Assembly (NCBI RefSeq): GCF_934643285.1
Contig: NZ_CAKUBT010000009.1
Location: 19,060-83,059 of the forward strand
Origin: an uncultured Ellagibacter sp.
GTDB taxonomy: Bacteria > Actinomycetota > Coriobacteriia > Coriobacteriales > Eggerthellaceae
Reading direction: 5' to 3'
DNA: 64,000 bases
Below are positions 34,442-44,302 of the stretch, piece after piece. How positions within the stretch are numbered: position 1 is the first letter of the stretch; each line of letters opens with the position of its first letter. The position numbers were made by a program, and so were the translations under genes. The notes beneath the pieces are model-generated. The model worked only from the letters and a program-made list of their open reading frames with translations, did not search any database and had not been told where the DNA came from.

Positions 34442-35975
34442 CGAAAACCTCGGCGGTGACCTGGTCGATGCGCGCGAGCACGTCCTCGCGCGGCAACAGC
34501 TCGATCGACTCGAACAGCGGCGGGGAGACCATGTTGCCGCAGACGGCAACGCGCAGCGGCTGCAGCACGAGCTTGAGCTTCATGTTGAGCGCGTCCTCCT
34601 CGCCGAGCTCGCGGCATGCGGCCTCGAGGCTCGTCGCCTCCCATGCGCGGCTCTCATCGGCCAGGATGGCGCGGCAGGCTGCAAGCGCCTCGTCGGCGCG
34701 CGCACCTTCCTTCAAGAGCACCTTCTTCACGCTCTTCTCGTCGAGCACCTCGACGCGCGGCCCCCAGAACATGTAGGCCAGCTTGTCGGCAGCGTCGACA
34801 AGGCGCGTCTCGCGCTCGGCAACGAGTGGGTAGAGCTTCTCGTAGAACTCGGGGCGGTTCGCGATGTCCGCCGCAGTCTCGCGGATCTCCTCCTCGGAGA
34901 TTTCGGCATCGGCCGCAACGCCCGCGCGGGCGCGCGCAAGCCAAGGAACGCTCGCGTCGATCCAATCCCCGGCGCTCATCCCCTTGATGTACTGGCCGTT
35001 CATCCACTCGAGCTTCGTCTCGTCGAACACGGCGTCCTTCTTGGTGATGCGGTCGAGCGAGAACTCGCTGCACAGCACGTCGCGGCTGATGAGCGTCGTC
35101 TCGCCGTCGAGGGACCAACCCAGAAGGGCCAGGAAGTTCACCATCGCGTCGGGCAGGAAGCCGCGGTCGCGGAACTCCTCGACGCTCGCTGCGCCGTGAC
35201 GCTTGGAGAGCTTCTTCCCGTCGGGGCCTAAGATCATCGACAGGTGCGCGAAGGTGGGCACGTCGTAGCCGAGCGCCTCGTAGATGAGGATCTGGCGCGG
35301 GGTGTTCGAGAGGTGGTCGTCGCCGCGAATGACGTGTGTGATCCCCATGTTCGCGTCGTCGCATACGACAGCGAAGTTGTAGGTGGGCGTGCCGTCGGTG
35401 CGCACGACGATCATGTCGTCCATTACGTCGGCGGGGAAGGAGACGTGCCCGTACACGGCGTCGTCGAACTCGATGGGGCCGTGGTCAAGCGGCACCTTCA
35501 GGCGCCAAACATGCGGTTCACCTGCGTCGATGCGGCGCTGCGCCTCGGCGGGGTCGATGTCGCGGCACGTGCGGTCGTATCCCGCGTAGCCGCCTTCCTC
35601 CGCTTCCGCCTTCGCGCGCTTCTGGTCGAGCAGCTCCTTCGAGCAGAAGCAGGGGTAAACCGCCCCGCGGTCCTTCAGGCGCTCGAGCGCGGTCTTGTAG
35701 GTGTCGAAGCGCTGGGTCTGGAAGTAGGGGCCCGCGTCGCCGCCAACCTCGGGACCCTCGTCCCAGTCGAGGTTAAGCCACTTCATGGCGTTTAGGATGA
35801 CCTGGACGTTCTCTTCGGTCGAGCGCTCGGGGTCGGTGTCCTCGATGCGCAGGATGAAGGTGCCGCCCATCGCGCGGGCGAATGCCCAGTTATAGATTGC
35901 GGTGCGCGCGCCGCCGACGTGCAAGCGCCCAGTGGGCGAGGGTGCGAAGCGTACGCGTACGGGTTTGTCAGTCAC
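34428..35975 (-). CDS. gltX: Glutamyl-tRNA synthetase
   Basis: Charges tRNA(Glu) with glutamate (515 residues, typical). The HIGH-type motif reads FAPSPTGRLHVGGART and the KMSKS-type loop KKLSKRHG, both in class I order; RTDGTPTYNFAVVCDD and VIRGDDHLSNTPRQI are hallmark segments. The ribosome site GAAAGAGGAATCC precedes the ATG. The overlap with the following Fe-S protein gene makes them an operon. No split or truncation is seen. Confidence 0.95.
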   Translation of the reverse strand: MTDKPVRVRFAPSPTGRLHVGGARTAIYNWAFARAMGGTFILRIEDTDPERSTEENVQVILNAMKWLNLDWDEGPEVGGDAGPYFQTQRFDTYKTALERLKDRGAVYPCFCSKELLDQKRAKAEAEEGGYAGYDRTCRDIDPAEAQRRIDAGEPHVWRLKVPLDHGPIEFDDAVYGHVSFPADVMDDMIVVRTDGTPTYNFAVVCDDANMGITHVIRGDDHLSNTPRQILIYEALGYDVPTFAHLSMILGPDGKKLSKRHGAASVEEFRDRGFLPDAMVNFLALLGWSLDGETTLISRDVLCSEFSLDRITKKDAVFDETKLEWMNGQYIKGMSAGDWIDASVPWLARARAGVAADAEISEEEIRETAADIANRPEFYEKLYPLVAERETRLVDAADKLAYMFWGPRVEVLDEKSVKKVLLKEGARADEALAACRAILADESRAWEATSLEAACRELGEEDALNMKLKLVLQPLRVAVCGNMVSPPLFESIELLPREDVLARIDQVTAEVFGGDE

Positions 35976-36205
35976 GGATTCCTCTTTCGTCTTTTGGAAG
36001 TCGTTTCAACCTGCATATGATACTCGCTTTCGCGCCTGATGGCGGGGATTGCACCGTATTGCGACAATCTGCGCCGGGAGGGCGGCGAAGGCGGCGAAAG
36101 CGTGCTCGCTTTGCGAGGTCGGGCGCAGCGAGAAGCTAGGCGCGGGGCAGGTAGCGAGGGCGCCGCGAGGAGGCTCCTCTTTTTCTCTCGCAGGTTTGGT
36201 GGTTC

Positions 36206-37117
36206 TCAGGCGCGGCGCAGCGCGAGGCCCGCGATCGCCGAGATGGCGCTTACGGCGATCGCTGTGGCAAGCCAGATGGCGCCCATGCCGACCCAGAAGG
36301 GCTCGGGGTACATAGTGATGAGCAGCGAGTCGGCGCTGAACGCCCAGCTTCCCTGCGCGAAGAACAAGCTGTGGAACACGGCGAACAGCCCCTCGAAGTC
36401 GATGGCGGCCCATATTCCCAAGATGGCGAAAACCGCGATCGTGCCCAAGCCCGCGCAGAGCAAAACCGTCCCGAACGTCCTTCTTCCGCTCGCGCACCCG
36501 ACGCCCACGGCGGTGAGCACGGCCGCGATGAATACGCCTAGCACGACGGGCTCGGCTGTCGCGAGAACGCCGAAGACGTCGTCGAGGTGCTCGATCGCCT
36601 CGGGGTCGAGCACGTAGGTGTCGGATGCCTGCGCAAGCAGCATGTCCACGTTCTCGCTGCTCGGCTGCAGTATGTGCATGCGCGCCAGGTCGCTGGTTTC
36701 GTCGGAGGAGCCCCCCAGCGTGTTCGCAAGGCCGAAGAACAGCGAGGTCGAAGCGGCGCTTGCCGCATCGGCGCCGCTCACTTTATCCCTCGCGGCCATC
36801 TCGTCCCACAAGGCGGTGTCAAGCGAGCCGCGATGTGCGCGCCCGTCGGCTTCTGCCTGCGCGTTGATATCGTAAATGGCCTGGTTGAGGGCGAACCTAT
36901 CGTTCCTGTCGAAGGTGTAGTGCTTCCCCGCGAGCGCCATGTCGCAAAGCTCCTCGTGGGAAAACGGCGTCGCCGGGTTGGTGGTCCCGGCGTAGGCGTC
37001 GGCGAGCGAAGCCGTTGCGTCATCGGGGACGGCGACAGCGACGAACCCGGCGGCAACGAAGCTCACCGCAAGGCAGATTGCGCACACTACCGACACGATG
37101 CGGTTTCCCAGGCCCAT
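36206..37117 (-). CDS. DUF1461/TIGR01906 family membrane protein
   Basis: Integral membrane protein of 303 residues with a first helix (IVSVVCAICLAVSFVAAGFVAV), a large outside loop of about 150 residues and three further helices. The family signature FHSLFFAQGSWAFSADSLLITMYPEPFW is recognisable in parts near 240-267. The biochemical role of this family is unknown. The ATG follows GGAAGGTGAG and lies 12 bases after the stop of the ATP-grasp-like gene, suggesting one operon. Confidence 0.83.
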   Translation of the reverse strand: MGLGNRIVSVVCAICLAVSFVAAGFVAVAVPDDATASLADAYAGTTNPATPFSHEELCDMALAGKHYTFDRNDRFALNQAIYDINAQAEADGRAHRGSLDTALWDEMAARDKVSGADAASAASTSLFFGLANTLGGSSDETSDLARMHILQPSSENVDMLLAQASDTYVLDPEAIEHLDDVFGVLATAEPVVLGVFIAAVLTAVGVGCASGRRTFGTVLLCAGLGTIAVFAILGIWAAIDFEGLFAVFHSLFFAQGSWAFSADSLLITMYPEPFWVGMGAIWLATAIAVSAISAIAGLALRRA

Positions 37118-37129
37118 GCGCTCACCTTC

Positions 37130-38497
37130 CTACTCGTCGACCCAGATGGTTGCCGCGGTGATGCCGCGCATGGGCTTCGAGATGGTGGGCAGGGGCCCCA
37201 GGCGGCTGAACACACCCTGGAAGCGCCCGTTGTAGCAGTAGAGCCCCTCCAGATTGTTGTACATGGCGCCCTTGCGGTCGACTTCCTCGTCGGAGAGGCC
37301 CTCGATGTCGTGGTCGGGCTCTAAGATGTGCGTCTTGTACGGCGTGATGTAGCGCTGCACAAGAAACGGCGCGCCTGCGGCCCCGTTCGCGAAGCGATTG
37401 ATGATCTCGTCCCACTTCTCCTGCGTTTGGAAGCACCCGGCGTACACGTCGGCGGCGCCATATGCGTCGGTCGGCTTCACGATCCAGGCGTCCTTGTTCG
37501 CGCGCACCTCGTCAAGGTCGATCTCGCTCGAATCGAGGTAGCGCGTCTTGGGGACCGTGCGTGCGACGAACGCGTTCTCTTCGTCGGTGAGGAACGCCTG
37601 CGTCTTCGGGTGGAAAAGCGCCTCGCAGATCTGCTTGTCGTGCACGATGTGCCCGGCGAAGCTGCCGATGAGCGCCACTTTCTGCGCGCGCACGGCCTCG
37701 ATGAGCGCCTGCGAGTCGTCCCAGAACTCGAGCACATCGTTGGTGACGCAGCGGCGCCAGATGGCGTGCACGGGGTTGCCCTGTGCATCGCGCAGCACCT
37801 CGCCGTCGAAGGTGAGGTCGCGCACGTCGCACACGCAGCAAGGATAGCCGTGTTCCTCGAACTTCTTCGCGAACAGGTGGAACTCGTCTACGACGCCGTT
37901 TTGCAGGTAGTCGCAGATGGCGAAGCGGGGATGCTCGACGCGTCCTTTGTAGGTATGGTAGATGCCGATGAAGTCCTCCACCCAGGCGTCGAAGAGCTCG
38001 CAAGGCTCGACTTTGTGGCGGCGCGCGAACTCCTGGAAGGTCTTCGCATTCGCGAGCGAGTTGGTGATCTCGCGGTTCTCGTTCATGCCCGAGGATCCGT
38101 CGCCGTTGAACTCGCAGAAGGCGACTTCCTCGGTCTCCTCGTTCAGGAAGATGTCGAAGCGCGCGAAGGGGAGCACGGCGTCATAGCCGCGCGGCACCAA
38201 GATGAGGTCGGCTAAGCGCGGGTCGTAGTCGAAGATGGTGCGGTAGTCGGGGTCTTCGAGGTAGTGCTCGATCACCTTGCACAGAATGCGGTGCGTCGTC
38301 TCGACTGTGGTGCGCATGATCTCGCGCGTGCGGCGATCGTAGAGACGCGGCACGAAGGAGGTGGAAATCACCTGATGATGGACGATGGCGGTGGAATTCT
38401 TCATGTAATCGTAGGCGGCGCGGCGGCTTTCGATGTCGCCGCCCAAGCTCTCCATGATGTCGAAATACTCTTGCGTATAGGCGTTGTTGCTCAGCAT
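37130..38497 (-). CDS. Circularly permuted ATP-grasp / glutathionylspermidine-synthase-like protein
   Basis: 455-residue soluble protein resembling the pre-ATP-grasp and ATP-grasp regions of glutathionylspermidine-synthase-like enzymes. FDIFLNEETEEVAFCEFNGDGSSGMNEN (from about 140), WIVKPTDAYGAADVYAG and FLVQRYITPYKT match nucleotide and metal sites. It should join an amine to a carboxylate using ATP, substrate unknown. The ATG at 38497 is placed by GGAAGGAG; the frame continues upstream without a ribosome site. Followed by the DUF1461 gene. Confidence 0.72.
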   Translation of the reverse strand: MLSNNAYTQEYFDIMESLGGDIESRRAAYDYMKNSTAIVHHQVISTSFVPRLYDRRTREIMRTTVETTHRILCKVIEHYLEDPDYRTIFDYDPRLADLILVPRGYDAVLPFARFDIFLNEETEEVAFCEFNGDGSSGMNENREITNSLANAKTFQEFARRHKVEPCELFDAWVEDFIGIYHTYKGRVEHPRFAICDYLQNGVVDEFHLFAKKFEEHGYPCCVCDVRDLTFDGEVLRDAQGNPVHAIWRRCVTNDVLEFWDDSQALIEAVRAQKVALIGSFAGHIVHDKQICEALFHPKTQAFLTDEENAFVARTVPKTRYLDSSEIDLDEVRANKDAWIVKPTDAYGAADVYAGCFQTQEKWDEIINRFANGAAGAPFLVQRYITPYKTHILEPDHDIEGLSDEEVDRKGAMYNNLEGLYCYNGRFQGVFSRLGPLPTISKPMRGITAATIWVDE

Positions 38498-38757
38498 GCC
38501 CGCTCCTTCCGAGGGGTGTCGGTTTGTCGTGATGAGTGTAGCATTGCAAAGGCTCTCCGAGGCGACGGGATGCTGATGGAATGCTGATGGGGCTGCGGGC
38601 GTCATGAGCGCGGCGCATTGGGAAGGGTGGCGGGGAGAAACTCCGCGAAACGACTGCGGTTGGGAATTGTTTCTTTTTTGTTCTCAATTAGAATAGACGG
38701 CGGTGTGGTAAAGTACCGCATGCATAAACGAGGGTGCACGGATTGCGCCCGCGAATA

Positions 38758-38848
38758 TCCGTTTATCAAGAGTCGGGGGAGAGAGTTGGCTCTGCGATCC
38801 CGACACCAACCTGGCGTTGTGCCAAGGTGGTCCGGCCGACAACGATGA
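38758..38848 (+). promoter_or_regulatory. SAM riboswitch (S-box clan) upstream of metK
   Basis: TATCAAGAG, GGGGGAGAG, TTGGCTCTGCGATCCC, GACACCAACC, then TGGCGTTGTGCCA and AGGTGGTCC run in the order of the S-box aptamer core directly before metK. It probably switches off SAM synthetase when S-adenosylmethionine is plentiful. The exact subclass (SAM-I or SAM-IV type) was not resolved, and the mechanism may be at translation, since the ribosome site follows at once. Confidence 0.7.
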
Positions 38849-38860
38849 AGGAGGAGCTTC

Positions 38861-40126
38861 ATGGCCGAAGAGCAGTATTCTACGTATCTATTCACGTCCG
38901 AATCGGTGACGGAGGGTCACCCGGACAAGATCTGCGATCAGATCTCCGACGCGATTCTCGACGCGATCCTCGAGAAGGAAACCGAGCTTCAGAAGCAGGG
39001 CTACATTTCCCCGTCGGGCCAGCCCGCCGATGTGTCGAAGGTGCGCTGCGCCTGTGAGACCATGACCACGACGGGCATGGTCGTCGTGGCGGGCGAGATC
39101 CGCACGCAGGCCTATGTTGATGTGCCGACGATCGTGCGCAACGTTATCTGCGAGATCGGCTACGATCGCGCGAAGTACGGCTTCGATGGCACGACCTGCG
39201 GCGTTCTGAACGCCATCCACGAGCAGTCGCCCGACATCGCGCAGGGCGTCGACGAGTCGTTCGAGGCGCAGCACGGCGAGGCAGAAGATGTCTACGAGAC
39301 GGTGGGCGCAGGTGATCAGGGCATGATGTTCGGCTATGCCTGCAAGGAAACGAAGACTCTCATGCCGATGCCGATTTACCTGGCACAGCGCATGAGCGAG
39401 CGTTTGGCGAAGGTGCGCAAGGACGGCACGCTGCCCTACCTGCGCCCCGATGGCAAGACGCAGGTTTCGGTGCGCTACGTCGACGGCGCTCCCGCGAATG
39501 TGGAGAAGGTCGTCGTGTCCACACAGCATGCCGAGGACATCGACAACGCCACGCTGCGTCGCGACGTGACCGAGCAGGTCATCAGGCCTGTGCTCGCTGA
39601 CGAGGGGGTCGAGCTCGCCGAGGGTGCCGAGATCCATATCAACCCGACCGGGCGCTTTGTCATTGGCGGGCCTATGGGCGACTGCGGCCTCACCGGGCGC
39701 AAGATCATCGTCGACACCTACGGCGGCATGGGCCGTCACGGCGGCGGCGCGTTCTCGGGCAAGGACTGCACGAAGGTCGACCGTTCCGCTGCGTACGCTG
39801 CACGTTGGGTTGCGAAGAACGTGGTTGCCGCTGACCTGGCCGATCGCTGCGAGATCCAGGTTGCCTATGCTATCGGCGTGGCGAAGCCGGTCTCTATCAT
39901 GGTCGAGACGTTCGGCACGGCGCACGTTCCCGAGGCCGACATCGAGCGTGCGGTGAACGAGGTCTTCGATCTGCGTCCGGGTGCGATCATCGACAGCCTC
40001 GACCTGCGTCGCCCCATCTATCGCAAGACGGCAGCCTATGGCCACTTCGGCCGCGAGCTTCCCGAGTTCACCTGGGAGAAAACCGATCGCGCTGATGCGC
40101 TTCGCGCTGCGTGCGGCCTCGCCTAG
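38861..40126 (+). CDS. metK: S-adenosylmethionine synthetase
   Basis: Makes SAM from methionine and ATP (421 residues). Visible signatures are ESVTEGHPDKICDQISDAIL near the start, GAGDQGMMFGYA (the ATP-binding hexapeptide region), and GGGAFSGKDCTKVDRSAAY. The start has GAAGGAGGAG at ideal spacing. It is regulated by the upstream riboswitch and followed by a strong terminator (40161-40202). Confidence 0.96.
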   Translation: MAEEQYSTYLFTSESVTEGHPDKICDQISDAILDAILEKETELQKQGYISPSGQPADVSKVRCACETMTTTGMVVVAGEIRTQAYVDVPTIVRNVICEIGYDRAKYGFDGTTCGVLNAIHEQSPDIAQGVDESFEAQHGEAEDVYETVGAGDQGMMFGYACKETKTLMPMPIYLAQRMSERLAKVRKDGTLPYLRPDGKTQVSVRYVDGAPANVEKVVVSTQHAEDIDNATLRRDVTEQVIRPVLADEGVELAEGAEIHINPTGRFVIGGPMGDCGLTGRKIIVDTYGGMGRHGGGAFSGKDCTKVDRSAAYAARWVAKNVVAADLADRCEIQVAYAIGVAKPVSIMVETFGTAHVPEADIERAVNEVFDLRPGAIIDSLDLRRPIYRKTAAYGHFGRELPEFTWEKTDRADALRAACGLA

Positions 40127-40160
40127 CTGAGCCTTCCCGCGACAGCCTTTCAATTCCTCA

Positions 40161-40202
40161 CGCCGCCTTCCCGCCTTCGCAGAATCGGGAAGGCGGCGTT
40201 TT
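40161..40202 (+). terminator. Intrinsic terminator of metK
   Basis: CGCCGCCTTCCCG, twelve bases, CGGGAAGGCGGCG and TTTT: a 13-bp perfect stem with a short T-run. Confidence 0.85.
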
Positions 40203-40258
40203 GCTGAAGGCGGCGATTCGGGTCGTGTGCCCGCGGTGCTTTCGCTATACTTGACGGC

Positions 40259-42769
40259 ATGAAACTTGCCTCCGTTATCTTAGATATTCCCACCCAAGCG
40301 CTCGATGCGCCTTATACCTATGCTCTGCCCGCTGCGGACGGGGAGGACTCGGTATGCGCTTTTTCTTCCACATCGGCCCAGATGGAGAGCCTGTTTGGGG
40401 ATGATACCCTCGCGGGTAGCGCTGTGGGTTCGAGCGCCGTTGATCCCGTCGAAGTGGGGTGCGCGGTGCTTGTGCCCTTCGGCAGGCGCCAGGCGGTGGG
40501 CTTTGTCATTGATGTTTTCGAGGCGGGGCTCCCTGGTGACGAAACGTGGCCTTCCGGCCTTGATGCGCGCAAGCTGAAATCAATCATTCGGGGCCTTTCT
40601 AAACCGTACTTCGACGAGGAGGGCGCGGCATGCGCCCAATGGCTCGCGAACCGCTACATCGCGCCGCTTTCCTCCTGCGTTCGCCTGTTCACGCCTCCGG
40701 GGGGTGTTCCGCGGATGTTGCATGGCCGCGATGGTCGATGGCGCTTGGAGGAACAAAAGGTTGGGGAAGTGGACGATCGCTGGGTTGTCGCCGGTCCTGA
40801 GCTCTCCACGTTCGAGCCGCGCAAAAACGCCGTTCGCCAGGAGGCGATCGTGGCTGCCGTGCGGACGGGCGATCTGCGCGTGTCCGAGCTTTCGGCCCAG
40901 ATGGGGGCAATTTCGTCCACCTTGCGCGCCCTCGAGGCGAAGGGCGTCGTGCGCATCGTGCGACGTCGCCGCATGCGGGGGACCCCTGACGGTGTGCGCA
41001 GCGGCTTGGCTGGTGCTGCGATGAGCGGCTCGCTCGCCGAAACCTGCTGTAGTGCGCTTTCCACCTCAACCCTTCTTGCGCCCACTATCGCGTCCGATGG
41101 CTTCACCCCCTCACTGAAGCCCGCGCTCACGCCGGGGCAGGAAAGTGCACTTGCGGCCATCGACCGCGCGCGCGAGCATGCCTGCGGCGAGGTTGTCGTC
41201 GTCGACGGCGTCACGGGATCGGGCAAAACGGAACTCTATCTGCGCGCCATCGAGAAGACGCTTGCCGAGGGGCGCACGGCCTGCGTGCTCGTGCCCGAGA
41301 TCTCGCTCACCCCGCAGACGGTGGGCCGCTTCCGCGGTCGCTTCGGCGACATGGTCGCGGTCATGCACTCGCGCATGAGCCAGGGTGAGCGCTACGACCA
41401 GTGGGATTTCATCAAAAGCGGCGCGGCGCGCGTTGTGGTGGGGGCGAGAAGCGCCCTGTTCACGCCGCTTTCGAACATCGGGCTCATCGTGATCGACGAG
41501 GAGCACGAAGGCTCCTACAAGCAGGATTCCGCCCCGCGCTACGATGCGCGCGAGGTGGCGCGCTGGATGGTCGCTCGCTCGGGCGGCGTGCTCGTCATGG
41601 GTTCGGCCACGCCCTCCATTGAGGCGCTCTACGCTTGCGAGCAGGGCGGGAGCTGGACGAAGGCCGACCTGCCCGATCGCGCGAACGGCAAGCCCCTGCC
41701 GACGGTCGAGGTCGTAGACATGGCGGCGGAGTTTCGCGGCGGATCGCGCGCGATGTTCTCGCGCAAGCTCGTCGAGGGGCTTCGCAGCGAGCTTTCCCTT
41801 GGGCGCAAGGCGGTGCTTCTCTTGAACCAGCGCGGCTTCGCGAAGTTCCTCTTGTGCCGCGACTGCGGGTTCGTGCCCACCTGCCCCTCGTGCGACACCT
41901 CGCTCACCTATCACGAGCGCGGCCGCATGCTCGTGTGCCACCATTGCGGGCACACCGAGATCGCGCCCGCCGTCTGCCCCGAGTGTGGAAGCCCGTACTT
42001 GAAGAAGTTCGGCGCGGGCACCCAGCGCGTCGAGGCCGAGCTGCGCGCACTGCTCGACGGGATGCCTGGCGTTGGCCCCGGTGTGCCCATCATCCGCATG
42101 GACGCCGACACCACGAGCGGCAAAGGAGCCCACGAGCGCCTCCTCGAGCAGTTTGCCGGAGCGGATGCCGCCGTGCTTTTGGGAACGCAGATGATCGCGA
42201 AGGGGCTCGACTTCGAGGATGTGACGCTCGTGGGCGTGATCAATGCCGACACGCAGCTCCACCTTCCCGATTATCGGGCTGCCGAGCGCACGTTTTCCCT
42301 GATCGAACAGGTGGCGGGTCGCGCCGGGCGTGCCGACTTGCCGGGGCGCGTGCTCGTTCAGACCTACGAGGCCGACAACGTCGCCATCCGCGCAGCCGCC
42401 ACCTACGATCGCGAGCGGTTCCTTCGCGCGGAACTTCCGAAGCGGCGCATCCTTCTCTACCCGCCGTTCGTCCGCATGGCAAACGTGCTTGTCTGGGGAA
42501 AGGACGAGCCCTCCGTGCGCACGACCGCAGAAAGGCTGTTCACCGAGCTCGAGGCGCATATCCGCGACTTCGGCGGGGACGGGTGGTCCGTCCTTCCCGC
42601 GAGCCCGTGCGTTCTCGCGAAGCTGCGCGGCGTGTACCGTTGGCATGTTGTGGTGAAGTGCCCGCCCGGGGACGATCTTTCTCGCGTGATAGCCCCGCTG
42701 TTTCGCGCTCGTGTGCCCGAGGCGGACGTGAACGTTGCCGTTGACGTCGACCCGAACGATTTATTGTGA
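40259..42769 (+). CDS. priA: Primosomal replication helicase PriA
   Basis: Restarts stalled replication forks (836 residues, somewhat longer than E. coli PriA). Walker A reads VTGSGKTELYL; DEEH is motif II. The two zinc fingers are complete: CRDCG, CPSC, CHHCG and CPECG (between about 538 and 584). VAGRAGRADLPGRVLVQT is motif VI. A hydrophilic insert occurs in the amino-terminal part (about 26-60). The start has no strong ribosome site, so a slightly later start cannot be excluded. It is separated from rpoD by a promoter region. Confidence 0.94.
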   Translation: MKLASVILDIPTQALDAPYTYALPAADGEDSVCAFSSTSAQMESLFGDDTLAGSAVGSSAVDPVEVGCAVLVPFGRRQAVGFVIDVFEAGLPGDETWPSGLDARKLKSIIRGLSKPYFDEEGAACAQWLANRYIAPLSSCVRLFTPPGGVPRMLHGRDGRWRLEEQKVGEVDDRWVVAGPELSTFEPRKNAVRQEAIVAAVRTGDLRVSELSAQMGAISSTLRALEAKGVVRIVRRRRMRGTPDGVRSGLAGAAMSGSLAETCCSALSTSTLLAPTIASDGFTPSLKPALTPGQESALAAIDRAREHACGEVVVVDGVTGSGKTELYLRAIEKTLAEGRTACVLVPEISLTPQTVGRFRGRFGDMVAVMHSRMSQGERYDQWDFIKSGAARVVVGARSALFTPLSNIGLIVIDEEHEGSYKQDSAPRYDAREVARWMVARSGGVLVMGSATPSIEALYACEQGGSWTKADLPDRANGKPLPTVEVVDMAAEFRGGSRAMFSRKLVEGLRSELSLGRKAVLLLNQRGFAKFLLCRDCGFVPTCPSCDTSLTYHERGRMLVCHHCGHTEIAPAVCPECGSPYLKKFGAGTQRVEAELRALLDGMPGVGPGVPIIRMDADTTSGKGAHERLLEQFAGADAAVLLGTQMIAKGLDFEDVTLVGVINADTQLHLPDYRAAERTFSLIEQVAGRAGRADLPGRVLVQTYEADNVAIRAAATYDRERFLRAELPKRRILLYPPFVRMANVLVWGKDEPSVRTTAERLFTELEAHIRDFGGDGWSVLPASPCVLAKLRGVYRWHVVVKCPPGDDLSRVIAPLFRARVPEADVNVAVDVDPNDLL

Positions 42770-42798
42770 CATTCATACACATTCGGCCCGATTTATGG

Positions 42799-42848
42799 TA
42801 TATTTTATCGCTGTGTATTTGCGCCCGGTTGCGGTTTAGCCCCGGGCG
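42799..42848 (+). promoter_or_regulatory. Candidate rpoD promoter and leader hairpin
   Basis: TATATT (42799-42804) fits a -10 box. CGCCCGG (42822-42828) and CCGGGCG (42842-42848) form a hairpin followed by TTCTTA; it may terminate priA transcripts or modulate rpoD expression. Confidence 0.4.
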
Positions 42849-42872
42849 TTCTTATCCAGAAAGGACTATCAC

Positions 42873-44123
<1,251 letters not shown>

Positions 44124-44167
44124 TCCTCGCTGCTCAGGCTAAACGTCGATTGATGCGATGCTGCGAG

Positions 44168-44259
44168 AGCCCCTCGTCACCGACCCGATCGCTTTGAGGC
44201 TGCCCCCTGCGCGTTGAGCGCTTCGGGAGTCTTGCGCGACGCCGGCGCGACGAGGGGCT
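44168..44259 (+). other. Structured leader before rlmKL homologue
   Basis: AGCCCCTCGTC (44168-44178) and GACGAGGGGCT (44249-44259) are exact inverted copies 70 bases apart, the second followed by TTCTT. The interior has further GC-rich pairing. It may be a large-loop terminator for rpoD or an attenuator for the downstream gene. Confidence 0.4.
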
Positions 44260-44302
44260 TTCTTGTCGAAACGCTTACCCAGCCCACGGGAAAGGAACCC
44301 AC